From Caballeronia hypogeia (lineage in GTDB: Bacteria > Pseudomonadota > Gammaproteobacteria > Burkholderiales > Burkholderiaceae), in the NCBI RefSeq assembly GCF_001544875.2, contig NZ_FCOA02000006.1, positions 62,001 through 126,000 on the forward strand: a stretch of 64,000 bases of DNA, given 5' to 3'. A model generated the notes under the pieces. It was given only the letters and a program-made list of their open reading frames with translations, was not told where the DNA came from and made no database searches. The position numbers and the translations under genes were made by a program. Positions 10,186 through 18,593 of the stretch are shown here, piece after piece (position 1 is the first letter of the stretch; each line of letters begins with the position of its first letter).

Positions 10186-11427
10186 ATGACAGAAAAGAAT
10201 CACGCATCGCTTGCGATTCCCGCTCGCGACCCGAACGAAGGGCCCGCGCTGCCGCCACGCCAAGTCGAATGGAAGCGCGCGAAGATCGCGCTCGTCATCG
10301 TGCTTGCGCTGCTCGCGATCGGCGCGACGCGCACAGTGGTCACCGACGTGCTGCACAGCCGCTCCATCGCGGCACGCACGCAGCAAAACGCGCAGCAGTA
10401 TGTGAACGTCGTGCTGCCGAAGCAAAGCGATGGCGGCGCTGAAACCACCTTGCCCGGCACGCTGCGCGGCTTCGTCGAATCGCCGATCTATGCGCGCGCA
10501 ACGGGTTATCTGCTGCACTGGTATGTCGATATCGGCGCGCGCGTGAAACAAGGCCAGTTGCTCGCCGACCTCGACACGCCCGAGATCGATCAGGAGCTCG
10601 CGCAGGCCGTTGCGCAACGCGACCAGACCGCATCGAGCCTGGGTCTCGCCAAGAGCTCGCTCGAACGCTGGCAGCAACTGCGTCAGCGTGATGCGGTCTC
10701 GCAGCAGGAACTCGACGAACGTCAGAGCACCTACAACCAGGACGTCGCGAACCTCGCCGCCGCCGACGCCAACGTGAAGCGGCTGCGTCAGCTCGAATCG
10801 TTCAAGCGCATCGTCGCGCCCTTCGCGGGCGTGGTCACTCAACGCAATGTCGATGTGGGCGATCTCATTGATGCGGGCAGCGGCACGAGCCGCGCGCTGT
10901 TCGCGCTCGCTCAGTCCGATCCATTGCGCGTGTTCGTGCAGATGCCGCAGGCGTATGCGCAGAACGTGAAGGTCGGACAGGACGTGACGGTCACGCAAGC
11001 GGAGTTGCCGGGCGAGCAGTTCCATGGCCAGATCACACATGTTTCCGGCGCGATCGACGTGCCCACGCGTTCGCTGCAGATCGAAGTGAGGCTGCCGAAT
11101 CCCGATGGCCGCCTGCGTCCCGGCGCGTATGTGCAGGTCGCGTTGCCGGGCGCCGCGCACGCGCGCATGCTCGTGCCCGGCAACGCGTTGCTGTTCCGCG
11201 CGGAAGGCCCGCGCCTCGCGGTCGTCGATGCGAACGGACAGGTGCATCTGCACAAGATCGTCATAGCGCAGGACCTCGGGCAATCGCTCGAAGTGGAGAG
11301 CGGCATCGAGCCGACCGACAAGGTCATCATCAACCCGAGCGATTCGATCGCGGACGGCGATCATGTCGTGATCGCCCCGCAGCAGAAGCCGCAGCAGAGC
11401 GCATCGGGCGCACAGGCCGCATCATGA
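10186..11427 (+). CDS. RND efflux periplasmic adaptor (membrane fusion protein)
   Basis: A 413-residue HlyD/AcrA-type adaptor joining the inner-membrane pump to the outer-membrane channel. Residues about 30-50 form one N-terminal membrane anchor. Then follow the barrel-sandwich/lipoyl half (GFVESPIYARATGYL, YVDIGARVKQGQLLADLDTPEIDQELAQA), a coiled-coil hairpin, the second lipoyl half (IVAPFAGVVTQRNVDVGDLID) and beta-barrel domains (LRPGAYVQVALP). It begins 21 bp after the permease and overlaps the next gene by ATGA, so the three genes are one operon. Confidence 0.92.
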   Translation: MTEKNHASLAIPARDPNEGPALPPRQVEWKRAKIALVIVLALLAIGATRTVVTDVLHSRSIAARTQQNAQQYVNVVLPKQSDGGAETTLPGTLRGFVESPIYARATGYLLHWYVDIGARVKQGQLLADLDTPEIDQELAQAVAQRDQTASSLGLAKSSLERWQQLRQRDAVSQQELDERQSTYNQDVANLAAADANVKRLRQLESFKRIVAPFAGVVTQRNVDVGDLIDAGSGTSRALFALAQSDPLRVFVQMPQAYAQNVKVGQDVTVTQAELPGEQFHGQITHVSGAIDVPTRSLQIEVRLPNPDGRLRPGAYVQVALPGAAHARMLVPGNALLFRAEGPRLAVVDANGQVHLHKIVIAQDLGQSLEVESGIEPTDKVIINPSDSIADGDHVVIAPQQKPQQSASGAQAAS

Positions 11428-12884
11428 AGGCCGCACCTTGCCTGATCCTCGTGTCGATGCTCGCGGCGTGCACGGTCGGTCCCGACTACCGTCGTCCGCT
11501 CGCCGAAACGCCGCCGGCATGGAAGACCGATTCGTACTGGCGCCTGGGCGAGCCGTCGCATGCACCGCTCGCGCTCGACTGGTGGCAGCATTTCGACGAT
11601 CCGACCTTGAACACGCTCGAAACGCAGGCGCTCGCGCAGAACCAGACGCTCACGGCCGCGAGCGCGCACTATGCGCAGGCGCAAGCGACGCTCGCGCAAA
11701 CTTCGGCGCTCGGTCTGCCCGAAGTCGATCTCGGCGCAAACGCATCGCGCTCGCGCATCTCGAAGAATCGTCCCGCCAACACTTACTCGACGCCCAACAG
11801 CTCTACGGTGCAGAACGACCTGAAGCTCGCGCCGACCGTCAATTACGACGTCGATCTGTTCGGACGCATTCGCCGCGAAGTGGAAAGCGCGCATGCGTCG
11901 GCGGATCAGTCACGCGACGATCTCGCCAATGCGCGCCTCGTGCTGACGACCGATCTCGCCAGCGACTACTTCTCGATGCGCGAGCTCGACGCGGAGATCG
12001 ACGTGCTGAACCGCTCAGTCGATCTGCAAAAGAAGGCGCTCGATTACGTGCAGGCGCAACACGATCTCGGCGCGGTGTCCGGCCTCGATGTATTGCAGCA
12101 GCAGGCGCTGCTCGATCAGACGCGCGTGCAGGCGCAATTGCTCGTGAACCAGCGCGAGCAGTTCGAGCATGCGATCGCCGCGCTCGTCGGCACGCCCGCG
12201 CCGCAATTTTCGATCGCGCCCGATCTGGCCGAACGTCCGCTTCCGCCGATTCCGCTTGGCATGCCGAGCGACGTGCTGCAGCGCCGTCCCGATGTGGCCT
12301 CCGCCGAACGCGCGATGGCTGCGGCCAATGCGCAGATCGGCGTCGCGAAGGCCGCGTTCTTTCCGAGCCTCACGCTGAACGGCACCATCGGCTGGGAAAG
12401 CACTGCGTTTTCAAGCCTGATTTCCGCGCCGAGTCTCTTGTGGACGTTCGGCACGATGGCAAGCCAGGTCATATTCGATGGCGGACGGCGCGCGGCCGGC
12501 GTCGATTTCGCCAATCAGGGCTATGTCGCGGCGGTGGCGAACTATCGGCAGACCGTGCTCGGCGCGTTTCAGCAAGTGCAGGACGGCATCGTCGGCCTGT
12601 CGGTGCTGGACGGCGCGGCGAAACAGTCGCATGCGGCCGTCGTCGATGCGCAACGTCTGCTATCGCTCGCGAACGATCGTTACTCGGGCGGACTCGTCGC
12701 CTATCTCGACGTGATCACCGCACAGCAGCAATTGCTGACGAGCGAGCGCCAGGACGTGCAGATTCGCGGCCAGCAACGGACAGTCTCCGTGGCGCTCGTG
12801 AAGGCGTTGGGCGGCGGCTGGGACGCAAATGACGCGGCGCATGACGATCAGAAAGTCGCGAACGCAACTCAAGCTGTTCAATAG
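11424..12884 (+). CDS. RND efflux outer-membrane lipoprotein (OprM/NodT family)
   Basis: A 486-residue TolC-like outer-membrane factor. The lipoprotein signal ends in the lipobox LAAC (Cys16), followed by TVGPDYRRP, the standard NodT/OprM start. Two repeats of the family fold are visible, each with the long helices that form the periplasmic tunnel (LETQALAQNQTLTAASAHYAQAQ; AERAMAAANAQIGVAKAAFFPSL). The start overlaps the adaptor stop by four bases. It completes the tripartite pump; an 87-bp gap then separates it from the response regulator. Confidence 0.93.
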   Translation: MKAAPCLILVSMLAACTVGPDYRRPLAETPPAWKTDSYWRLGEPSHAPLALDWWQHFDDPTLNTLETQALAQNQTLTAASAHYAQAQATLAQTSALGLPEVDLGANASRSRISKNRPANTYSTPNSSTVQNDLKLAPTVNYDVDLFGRIRREVESAHASADQSRDDLANARLVLTTDLASDYFSMRELDAEIDVLNRSVDLQKKALDYVQAQHDLGAVSGLDVLQQQALLDQTRVQAQLLVNQREQFEHAIAALVGTPAPQFSIAPDLAERPLPPIPLGMPSDVLQRRPDVASAERAMAAANAQIGVAKAAFFPSLTLNGTIGWESTAFSSLISAPSLLWTFGTMASQVIFDGGRRAAGVDFANQGYVAAVANYRQTVLGAFQQVQDGIVGLSVLDGAAKQSHAAVVDAQRLLSLANDRYSGGLVAYLDVITAQQQLLTSERQDVQIRGQQRTVSVALVKALGGGWDANDAAHDDQKVANATQAVQ

Positions 12885-12971
12885 AAACGTACGCAAGATG
12901 CCCGCGAGGCTTCTATAGTTAGCAGTGAGACAATACGGTAAACACACACTGAACGCGCACAGGTGCCAGGC

Positions 12972-13685
12972 ATGAAAGTCCTGATAGTCGAAGACGAACA
13001 CAAGGTGGTGGATTACTTGCGCTCGGGTCTCACCGAGCAAGGCTGGGTCGTCGATGTCGCGATGGACGGCGAGGAAGGCACGCATCTCGCGATCGAGTAC
13101 GACTACGACGTGATCGTGCTCGACGTGATGCTGCCGCGCCGCGACGGCTTCGCGGTACTGAAGGCGTTGCGCATGCAGAAGTCGACGCCGGTCATCATGC
13201 TGACGGCGCGCGACCACATCAACGATCGCGTGCGCGGCCTGCGCGAAGGCGCGGACGATTATCTGACGAAACCCTTCTCCTTTCTCGAACTCGTCGAACG
13301 ATTGCACGCGCTCGCGCGACGCACGCGCGCGCAGGAATCCACGCTCATTTCCGTGGGCGATCTCTATGTCGATCTGATCGGCCGGCGCGCGACACGCGAC
13401 GGCGTGCGGCTCGATCTCACCGCGAAGGAATTCCAACTGCTCTCGGTGCTCGCGCGCCGTCATGGCGACATTCTGTCGAAGACGGCGATCACCGAACTCG
13501 TCTGGGAAGTCGATTTCGAGAGTCACACCAACGTCGTCGAAACGGCGATCAAGCGGCTGCGCGCAAAACTCGACGGACCGTTCCGCACCAAGCTGCTGCA
13601 CACCGTGCGCGGCATGGGCTATGTGCTCGAAGTGCGTGAAGCTCGCGACATGCGCGAAGCAAGGGAAGACGCGAGACCATCATGA
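12972..13685 (+). CDS. OmpR-family response regulator (heavy-metal type)
   Basis: A 237-residue regulator with a receiver domain (acidic pocket EDE at 7-9, phospho-acceptor Asp51 in VIVLDVMLP, Lys in LTKPF) and a C-terminal winged helix (LTAKEFQLLSVLARRHGDILSKTAI ... SHTNVVETAIKRLRAKLD). It resembles CusR/IrlR regulators of metal and biocide efflux. ATG 12972 is preferred over the in-frame GTG 9 bp upstream because the receiver begins MKVLIVEDE. The stop overlaps the kinase start (ATGA). Its position after the RND operon suggests it controls that pump; no binding site was identified. Confidence 0.9.
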   Translation: MKVLIVEDEHKVVDYLRSGLTEQGWVVDVAMDGEEGTHLAIEYDYDVIVLDVMLPRRDGFAVLKALRMQKSTPVIMLTARDHINDRVRGLREGADDYLTKPFSFLELVERLHALARRTRAQESTLISVGDLYVDLIGRRATRDGVRLDLTAKEFQLLSVLARRHGDILSKTAITELVWEVDFESHTNVVETAIKRLRAKLDGPFRTKLLHTVRGMGYVLEVREARDMREAREDARPS

Positions 13686-15157
13686 ACACGCAGTGGGCAT
13701 CGATGCAGGAAGGGCCGCGCGCGCAGCGCTCCATCTCACGGCGTCTTGCCGTGATGTTCGCGCTCGTCGCCTTGTTCGTGTTTGCGCTCGTCGGCTCGGG
13801 GCTTTTTCTCGTGCTGCGCGTGCAGCTCGAACAACACTTGCGCGACTCGCTCGACAATCGCGCGGAGATCGCGCGGCTCATCGTCACGCATGTGTCGAAC
13901 CCGGACAAATGGAAGATCGCGAAAGAGAAGCTCGCGGACATCACGCCGCGCGACGGCTCCACGCTCTTCGCGGTATCCAGCAACGACTCGCGCTATGAAT
14001 ACGGGTCGCCACCCGCGGGCCGCGTCGTGCGTCAGGTGATGGGCGGCTACGTGCGCTTCAGGCCGCAAGACCGCGCCTACGACATGCTGCTGACCACGCT
14101 GACCATTCCGCCCAATGCGGATCGTCCGCCGCTGCAACTGTTCGTCGCGATCGACTGCTCGCCGAACGTGCACACGATGCGCGCCTTCGGTCTCGCGCTC
14201 GCGTCGTTGATGGCGCTCGCCACCGTCGCCGTGCTGCTGCTGAGTTATTCGGTCGCGCGGCTCGGTCTCGCGCCGCTCACGCGACTCACGCGCGACGCGC
14301 AGAAGCTGAGTCCGAACAATCGCTCGCAGCGTCTCGACACGCGCTCTCTGCCGATGGAGCTCGAAGATCTCGCGAAGTCCTTCAACGGCGCGCTGGAACG
14401 GCTCGATCACGCGTATGGAAGGCTCGAATCGTTCAACGCCGATGTCGCGCACGAGTTGCGCACGCCGGTCACGATCCTGATCGGTCAAACGGAAGTCGCG
14501 TTGACGCGTGACCGTTCCATCGAAGAACTGCGTCATACGCTGCAGTCGAATCTCGAAGAGTTCGAGCGCGTGCGCGCGATCATCAACGACATGCTGTTTC
14601 TCGCGCGCGCCGATCAGGGCGAGCGCGCGACGGGGCTCGTCGAAGTGTCGCTCGCGGCGGAGGTCAATCGCACGCTTGAGTTTCTGGAAATCCCGCTGGA
14701 AGAAGCGCAGGTCCGGGCCGTGGCCACCGGCGACGCACGCGCTTTCGTCAATACTTCGCTGTTCGGGCGCGCGCTGTCCAACCTCGTGATGAACGCGATT
14801 CAGCATTGCACGCCTGGCGCGACGATCGCTGTATCGATCATGCGCGAGCACGGGCGCGTGCGCATCGCGGTGGCGAATCCGGGCGAATCGATCCAGCCGC
14901 ACGTGATGGAGCATCTGTTCGACCGCTTCTATCGCGCGGAGAGCTCACGCACCAATAGCCGCGAGAATCATGGCCTGGGACTCGCCATCGTCAAGGCGGT
15001 GGCGGAGATGCATCGCGGCACGGTGTCCGCGACGAGCGCGAACGGCGTCAACACGTTCTCGTTCTCGGTCGCGCGCTTCGGTAACGAAACGCGCGTCGCG
15101 CAAGAGCTTGCATTGCCGGTGCCGCCGGTAGCCGAAACGAAGTCGGCGGCAACGTGA
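13682..15157 (+). CDS. Sensor histidine kinase (heavy-metal sensor type)
   Basis: A 491-residue membrane kinase and partner of the preceding regulator. A first helix at about 20-40 (VMFALVALFVFALVGSGLFL), a periplasmic sensor of ~130 residues and a second helix (LASLMALATVAVLLL) are followed by HAMP, then the H-box (DVAHELRTPVTILIGQ, His about 257), an N-box (NLVMNAIQHC) and G-boxes (SRENHGLGLAIVKA). This matches CusS/IrlS-type kinases. It ends 19 bp from the convergent secreted-protein gene. The ligand is not deducible from sequence. Confidence 0.9.
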   Translation: MNTQWASMQEGPRAQRSISRRLAVMFALVALFVFALVGSGLFLVLRVQLEQHLRDSLDNRAEIARLIVTHVSNPDKWKIAKEKLADITPRDGSTLFAVSSNDSRYEYGSPPAGRVVRQVMGGYVRFRPQDRAYDMLLTTLTIPPNADRPPLQLFVAIDCSPNVHTMRAFGLALASLMALATVAVLLLSYSVARLGLAPLTRLTRDAQKLSPNNRSQRLDTRSLPMELEDLAKSFNGALERLDHAYGRLESFNADVAHELRTPVTILIGQTEVALTRDRSIEELRHTLQSNLEEFERVRAIINDMLFLARADQGERATGLVEVSLAAEVNRTLEFLEIPLEEAQVRAVATGDARAFVNTSLFGRALSNLVMNAIQHCTPGATIAVSIMREHGRVRIAVANPGESIQPHVMEHLFDRFYRAESSRTNSRENHGLGLAIVKAVAEMHRGTVSATSANGVNTFSFSVARFGNETRVAQELALPVPPVAETKSAAT

Positions 15158-15176
15158 GCACACGCCTGAACGCGCC

Positions 15177-15803
15177 TCACTGACAGATATATTCGTCCGA
15201 TGCCGCCATCGGCGCCTCGGGCGTCGCCGGCTTGAAGTGACTGTACTTGCGATAGGTTTTGCCGTTCACCGTCACCGATTCGGCCGCTTCGGTCTCGCCC
15301 GAGCTCGATGCGATCGCGCTGCTATGCGCTTCGACCTTGCTGTTGCTCCATGCGCTCGCCTTCGCATACGAGCCGCCTTTGGACGTATCCGTCTTGCTCG
15401 TTGCCGTGATCGCGCTCGTCACCGGATTGCCGAAGCCCTCCGTATCGACAGACGATTTCGGCGGTACGTAACCCCATTTCGACGTGACCGCGCTCATGTC
15501 GATTTCCTGCGGCTTCCAGCCGATCACCTTCGCGCCGATCGTGAGCGGCGAGAGTTCGAGCGCGACGATCTGCGTGCCGCGCCGCGCGACCAGCAAGCAC
15601 TTGCCACCCGATGTCTGCAACGGCACGTAGCCGCTAGACGGCAACAGCGCCAGCGCCTGCGCATTGGGCATCGCCTGCAGGCCGGCCGGACTTGCGGCCC
15701 ATACGACGCCTGCGCTCGCGTCGGCGCGCGCGGCCGTCGACATCATCGCGGCCATCGCGCTCGCAGCCAGCACTGCGGCGGCCGCCTTCATCTGACTCTT
15801 CAT
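15177..15803 (-). CDS. Secreted protein of unknown function, Ser/Ala-rich C-terminal half (208 aa)
   Basis: No family recognised. ATG 15803 is chosen because a GAGG ribosome site (CGCTGAGGCATGCG) lies just upstream and a signal peptide begins there (MKSQMKAAAAVLAASAMAAM ... ARA); the longer frame adds 20 unlikely residues. The mature protein has a compact N-terminal part with one Cys (GGKCLLVARRGTQIVALEL) and WKPQEIDMSAVTSKWGY. A low-complexity tract follows (TATSKTDTSKGG, ASAWSNSKVEAHSSAIASSSG), then a terminal motif with a second Cys at the penultimate position (EYICQ). It is the last of four or five same-strand genes encoding exported low-complexity proteins, 156 bp after its neighbour, and may interact with them. 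Confidence 0.7.
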   Translation of the reverse strand: MKSQMKAAAAVLAASAMAAMMSTAARADASAGVVWAASPAGLQAMPNAQALALLPSSGYVPLQTSGGKCLLVARRGTQIVALELSPLTIGAKVIGWKPQEIDMSAVTSKWGYVPPKSSVDTEGFGNPVTSAITATSKTDTSKGGSYAKASAWSNSKVEAHSSAIASSSGETEAAESVTVNGKTYRKYSHFKPATPEAPMAASDEYICQ

Positions 15804-15959
15804 CGCATGCCTCAGCGGGAAAAAGCGAAGCGGGAAAAACGAGGGTTGACTCTCCGGGACCATATGAAGCGAGCCAACCCCGAAAGGGAGAGACGGCCCG
15901 ATTGCTCAGGCGCGTCTCCTCTGCTCCAGAGCGCTAGTGCGCCGCTGGATTCTGCTTCC

Positions 15960-16973
15960 TCACTTCACCAGCGAGACTTCGATCTTTTCGCCGATCGGCG
16001 CGCTCGCCACTTCGACGTCCGCGTCCTGATCGTACGCGCGTGCGGCGACCGGCGCTTGCGGCGCCACGGCTGCGGGCGCGGGTTGCGCGTTCTGTTTGGC
16101 CGAGGTCGCTTCCGGCTGGATCGCGGGCGGCTCCTGGGTCTTCATGCTGACCTCGGGATTGTTCGCCGTCGTGACCGGCAGGCCGAGGCGCGCGCGGATC
16201 AGCGGATCGCGAAACTTCTCGTCATCCGAGAGCACCGCGTCTTCGCCCGTCTTCACGAGCGGCTTGGTCGTGCCCGGGCACAGATGGCCGGTCGCTTCGA
16301 CGGCGCGCCGGTTCGCTTCGCTCTGGCACAGCAGCGCCAGCGCCACATCGGTCAGACCCATCGCGCGGAATTCGCGGGCATCGAGACGGCGCACGCAAGC
16401 CTGATCGACGAGCGTCGTGCCGCCGGTCGCGCCGAAGCCGGTGATCGACAGGCCGAAGCTCGCGGAGCCCATACAGGTGTCGGAGAGCGTCGTGGTCAGC
16501 GAGGGCGCGGCGATGGCCGGCGTCGTGCGTACCGAGTACGAACTCTGGTTGTAATCCACCGTCGTGCGCGTGTCGAAGGCGCTGGAGCCGGGGGTCGAAG
16601 CCTTGCCGGTCGCATCGGTGCCGGTGGACGAACCGGTGGTGCCGTTGGACGCTGCACCCGTGCTGGCGGTCGTGAGCGCCGGCATCGTCAGCGAGATATT
16701 CACGTTCGAGTTACCGCCGGACGCCGAGGAGCGGCCGCCGTTCGCGGTCGCCACGCCCAGGCCGCCCACCGACGAGGAATTGGAGCTGGTGTTGGCCGTC
16801 GAGTTCGCCGACGTGCCGATGTTGTTCAGGCTCGAGCCGCCGCCCTGCCCGATACCCGTGGACGTGGAACCCGATACCGAGCCCGACGACGAGTTTGCCG
16901 TGGTGTCGGCGTGCGCCAGTTGCGCGGCGCAAAACAGAACGGCACATGCGATTTGCAAAGTGGTCTTGTGCAT
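15960..16973 (-). CDS. Secreted Gly/Ser/Asn/Thr-rich protein with a Cys-containing central domain (337 aa)
   Basis: No named family recognised. ATG 16973 follows GGAGAACCATA and starts a signal peptide (MHKTTLQIACAVLFCAAQLAHA). Residues ~25-150 are low-complexity Ser/Gly/Thr/Asn (SSSGSVSGSTSTGIGQGGG, TSANSTANTSSNSSS). A compact region follows with four cysteines in a recognisable pattern: CMGSASFGLSITGFG, LVDQACVRRLDAREF, ALALLCQSEANRRAV and GHLCPG. I recall similar CMGS...C.R..AR patterns in uncharacterised phage- or plasmid-associated proteins, but cannot verify this. The C-terminal ~100 residues are Ala/Pro-rich. It lies between the 116-residue paralogs and the 208-residue protein and is probably co-expressed with them. 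Confidence 0.7.
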   Translation of the reverse strand: MHKTTLQIACAVLFCAAQLAHADTTANSSSGSVSGSTSTGIGQGGGSSLNNIGTSANSTANTSSNSSSVGGLGVATANGGRSSASGGNSNVNISLTMPALTTASTGAASNGTTGSSTGTDATGKASTPGSSAFDTRTTVDYNQSSYSVRTTPAIAAPSLTTTLSDTCMGSASFGLSITGFGATGGTTLVDQACVRRLDAREFRAMGLTDVALALLCQSEANRRAVEATGHLCPGTTKPLVKTGEDAVLSDDEKFRDPLIRARLGLPVTTANNPEVSMKTQEPPAIQPEATSAKQNAQPAPAAVAPQAPVAARAYDQDADVEVASAPIGEKIEVSLVK

Positions 16974-17118
16974 TATGGTTCTCCGGAATTTAAGGGGAGC
17001 GTCACGGCGCATGACGGTCCCGGCACGACTTAGAGTTCTTATAGGATTCGGCAAAGGCGGTGCCGCTCAGGCCCATGGCTCGTTCCGACGCCGCCCCTGC
17101 CCTGGCTCATCGGCCGGT

Positions 17119-17469
17119 TTAACGCCAGCCGGCGCCGAGACGGCTCCATGCGTTCGCTGCAGCGTCGGCGCCCGAGATGCCGCCTGCTTGCGCGGTGCCG
17201 TGGCCGAAGCCGCTGACGTTCGACGTGTTGCTGTGGCTCGACGTCGCGTTCGTGAAGTTGCCCGTTGTGCCGAACAGGCTGCCTGCGCCCGCTTGCGCGT
17301 TGGCGTTGGCCGTGCCGTAGTCCGTCGCGGTGAAGTGACCGAAGCCCGAAACCGAAGCGGACGTGGCGCCGCCCGAGCTCGACGTGGAGCTGGAGTTCGT
17401 GCCCGATGCGGCCATCGCGCCGACGGAGACGAACGAGAGCAGTGCTGCAGCGATCAGAGTGCGTTTCAT
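17119..17469 (-). CDS. Secreted Gly/Ser/Asn-rich 116-aa protein, paralog B
   Basis: Function unknown. An AAGGA ribosome site lies 9 nt before the ATG at 17467-17469, so that start is preferred over the ATG three codons upstream (17478), which is too close to the site. With this start the protein is exactly 116 residues and aligns gap-free with paralog A (17593-17943). It has a signal peptide (MKRTLIAAALLSFVSVGAMA), a mature part built of short Gly/Asn/Thr/Ser strands (SGFGHFTATD, FGTTGNFTNATS, VSGFGHGTAQAGG) and the shared end GISGADAAANAW-SRLGAGWR. SGFGH occurs twice, hinting at an internal repeat. The composition suggests a self-assembling or matrix protein. Confidence 0.7.
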   Translation of the reverse strand: MKRTLIAAALLSFVSVGAMAASGTNSSSTSSSGGATSASVSGFGHFTATDYGTANANAQAGAGSLFGTTGNFTNATSSHSNTSNVSGFGHGTAQAGGISGADAAANAWSRLGAGWR

Positions 17470-17592
17470 TTTTTGCATTCCTTATCGATTGGCAAAGATT
17501 GGATTTCAGTTTTTTGTGTCACTAACTACGAAAGCCAGTTATCGGAGAGCGAACCCGCGTCGCAGCGAAGTCCGCCGTCCGTGACCGGTGGC

Positions 17593-17943
17593 TTAGCGCC
17601 AGCCGCCGCCGAGCTTGCTCCAGGCGTTGGCTGCGGCGTCGGCACCCGAGATGCCCGTCGCTGCCGCGCCGCCGAAGCCCTTGCCGCTCACGGACGTCGT
17701 GTTGATATGGCCGGTCGTCGCGTTGGTCGTGTTGCCCGTCGTGCCGAAGCCCTGGCCTGCCGTCGCCGATGCGTGGCCGTTGGCGATGCCTGCGTTGGTC
17801 GCGGTGAACGAACCGAAGCCGATGACGGCCGCGGCGGACTGGCCGCCCGAGGTCGAGCTCGAGCTGGAGTTCGTGCCCGTTGCGAAAGCAGCGGCGGAAA
17901 CGAGCGAGAGGACGGCGGCTGCTGCGATCAGTTTGCGTTGCAT
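17593..17943 (-). CDS. Secreted Gly/Ser/Asn-rich 116-aa protein, paralog A
   Basis: Function unknown. ATG 17943 follows GGAGACTCACC; the longer in-frame reading lacks signal-peptide logic. The order is signal peptide (MQRKLIAAAAVLSLVSAAAFA), TGTNSSSSSTSGG linker, Gly/Thr/Asn-rich core (IGFGSFTATNAG, GFGTTGNTTNATTGHINTTS) and C-terminal motif GISGADAAANAWSKLGGGWR. It is gap-free colinear with the downstream paralog B, so the pair is a tandem duplication that has diverged in the core while keeping both ends. There are no cysteines. It is separated from paralog B by about 120 bp. Confidence 0.72.
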   Translation of the reverse strand: MQRKLIAAAAVLSLVSAAAFATGTNSSSSSTSGGQSAAAVIGFGSFTATNAGIANGHASATAGQGFGTTGNTTNATTGHINTTSVSGKGFGGAAATGISGADAAANAWSKLGGGWR

Positions 17944-18131
17944 GGTGAGTCTCCAAGTGTAGGCGCACGGAAATATCCAGCCACATCGACGCCGATATGT
18001 AGCAGGAACAGCAATGAAGCATTTAGTTAGCAATCCTTCTTTCCAGACTTGTTCGAATATCGCCAGAATGAACGGAAGCGAATTTCAGCAGGTCTGGAAG
18101 TCGGGAAGCGCCGCAGCGCCAGCTAACAGGA

Positions 18132-18293
18132 TCAGAAAGGGGGCAAAGCCGTAACGTCGCGGTCTTCGGTCAAACGAAGCCGTCGTTCGTGCATGAATGC
18201 GATGCTGGATAGAGTCGGGCTCTCGGTTCCCGTCGAACGGATCACGGCGCTGAGGCCATCCGTTCCGTCGATTTGTTTTGCGTTCTTCTTCAT
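18132..18293 (-). CDS. Possible 53-aa small protein upstream of the secreted-protein cluster
   Basis: An ATG at 18293 with GGGGA about 8 nt upstream opens a 53-codon frame, starting MKKNAKQIDGTDGL and ending RDVTALPPF. It has no signal peptide or membrane helix. The frame stays open upstream to a TTG at 18410, so a longer form is possible. It is on the same strand as the Gly/Ser-rich secreted proteins and 188 bp ahead of paralog A. Not recognised; it could be a leader or regulator peptide, or a chance frame. Confidence 0.35.
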   Translation of the reverse strand: MKKNAKQIDGTDGLSAVIRSTGTESPTLSSIAFMHERRLRLTEDRDVTALPPF

Positions 18294-18544
18294 CGCAATC
18301 CCCGTATCATCTTTTTTGATGTTCTCAGGCGTTTTGATATTTGCTGAGTGCCTGTGTTTTGAGGTGACTGTACGGAAGTTGAAACGCGGCAAGCGTGGGA
18401 AATCCAACACTTGGCCTTCATGTCATTCAAATTCGCGAAAAACTTGGTTGGCCAGCGCTCATTGACCGGGTACGATCGGCCGAAAACGCCCTGTTTGCGA
18501 GGGTTTCCACGGACGCACGCCGCCGGTGCACGGCCTGAAGCATG

Positions 18545-18572
18545 AAAAACGCGGGCGTCTGGCGCCCGCGTT
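18545..18572 (-). terminator. Intrinsic terminator after nasA
   Basis: A perfect 10-bp inverted repeat (AACGCGGGCG at 18548-18557 and CGCCCGCGTT at 18563-18572) closes a 5-nt loop and, on the minus strand, runs into TTTTT. It lies about 20 bp after the nasA stop and would end the nitrate-assimilation operon. Confidence 0.85.
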
Positions 18573-18593
18573 CGTGCGATGGAACACACACGT

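Larger units (their letters stand above)
17944..18593. other. 650-bp region between the secreted-protein cluster and nasA
   Basis: Apart from a weak 53-codon frame (18132-18293, minus) and the nasA terminator (18545-18572), nothing is identified. The minus strand upstream of 18293 is locally AT-rich and is the likely promoter area for the secreted-protein cluster. No operator was recognised. Confidence 0.4.

Noticed and set aside
15237-17033. 598-codon plus-strand open frame across the secreted-protein cluster
   Set aside because: Arg/His-rich antisense translation. The minus-strand frames have signal peptides and ribosome sites.
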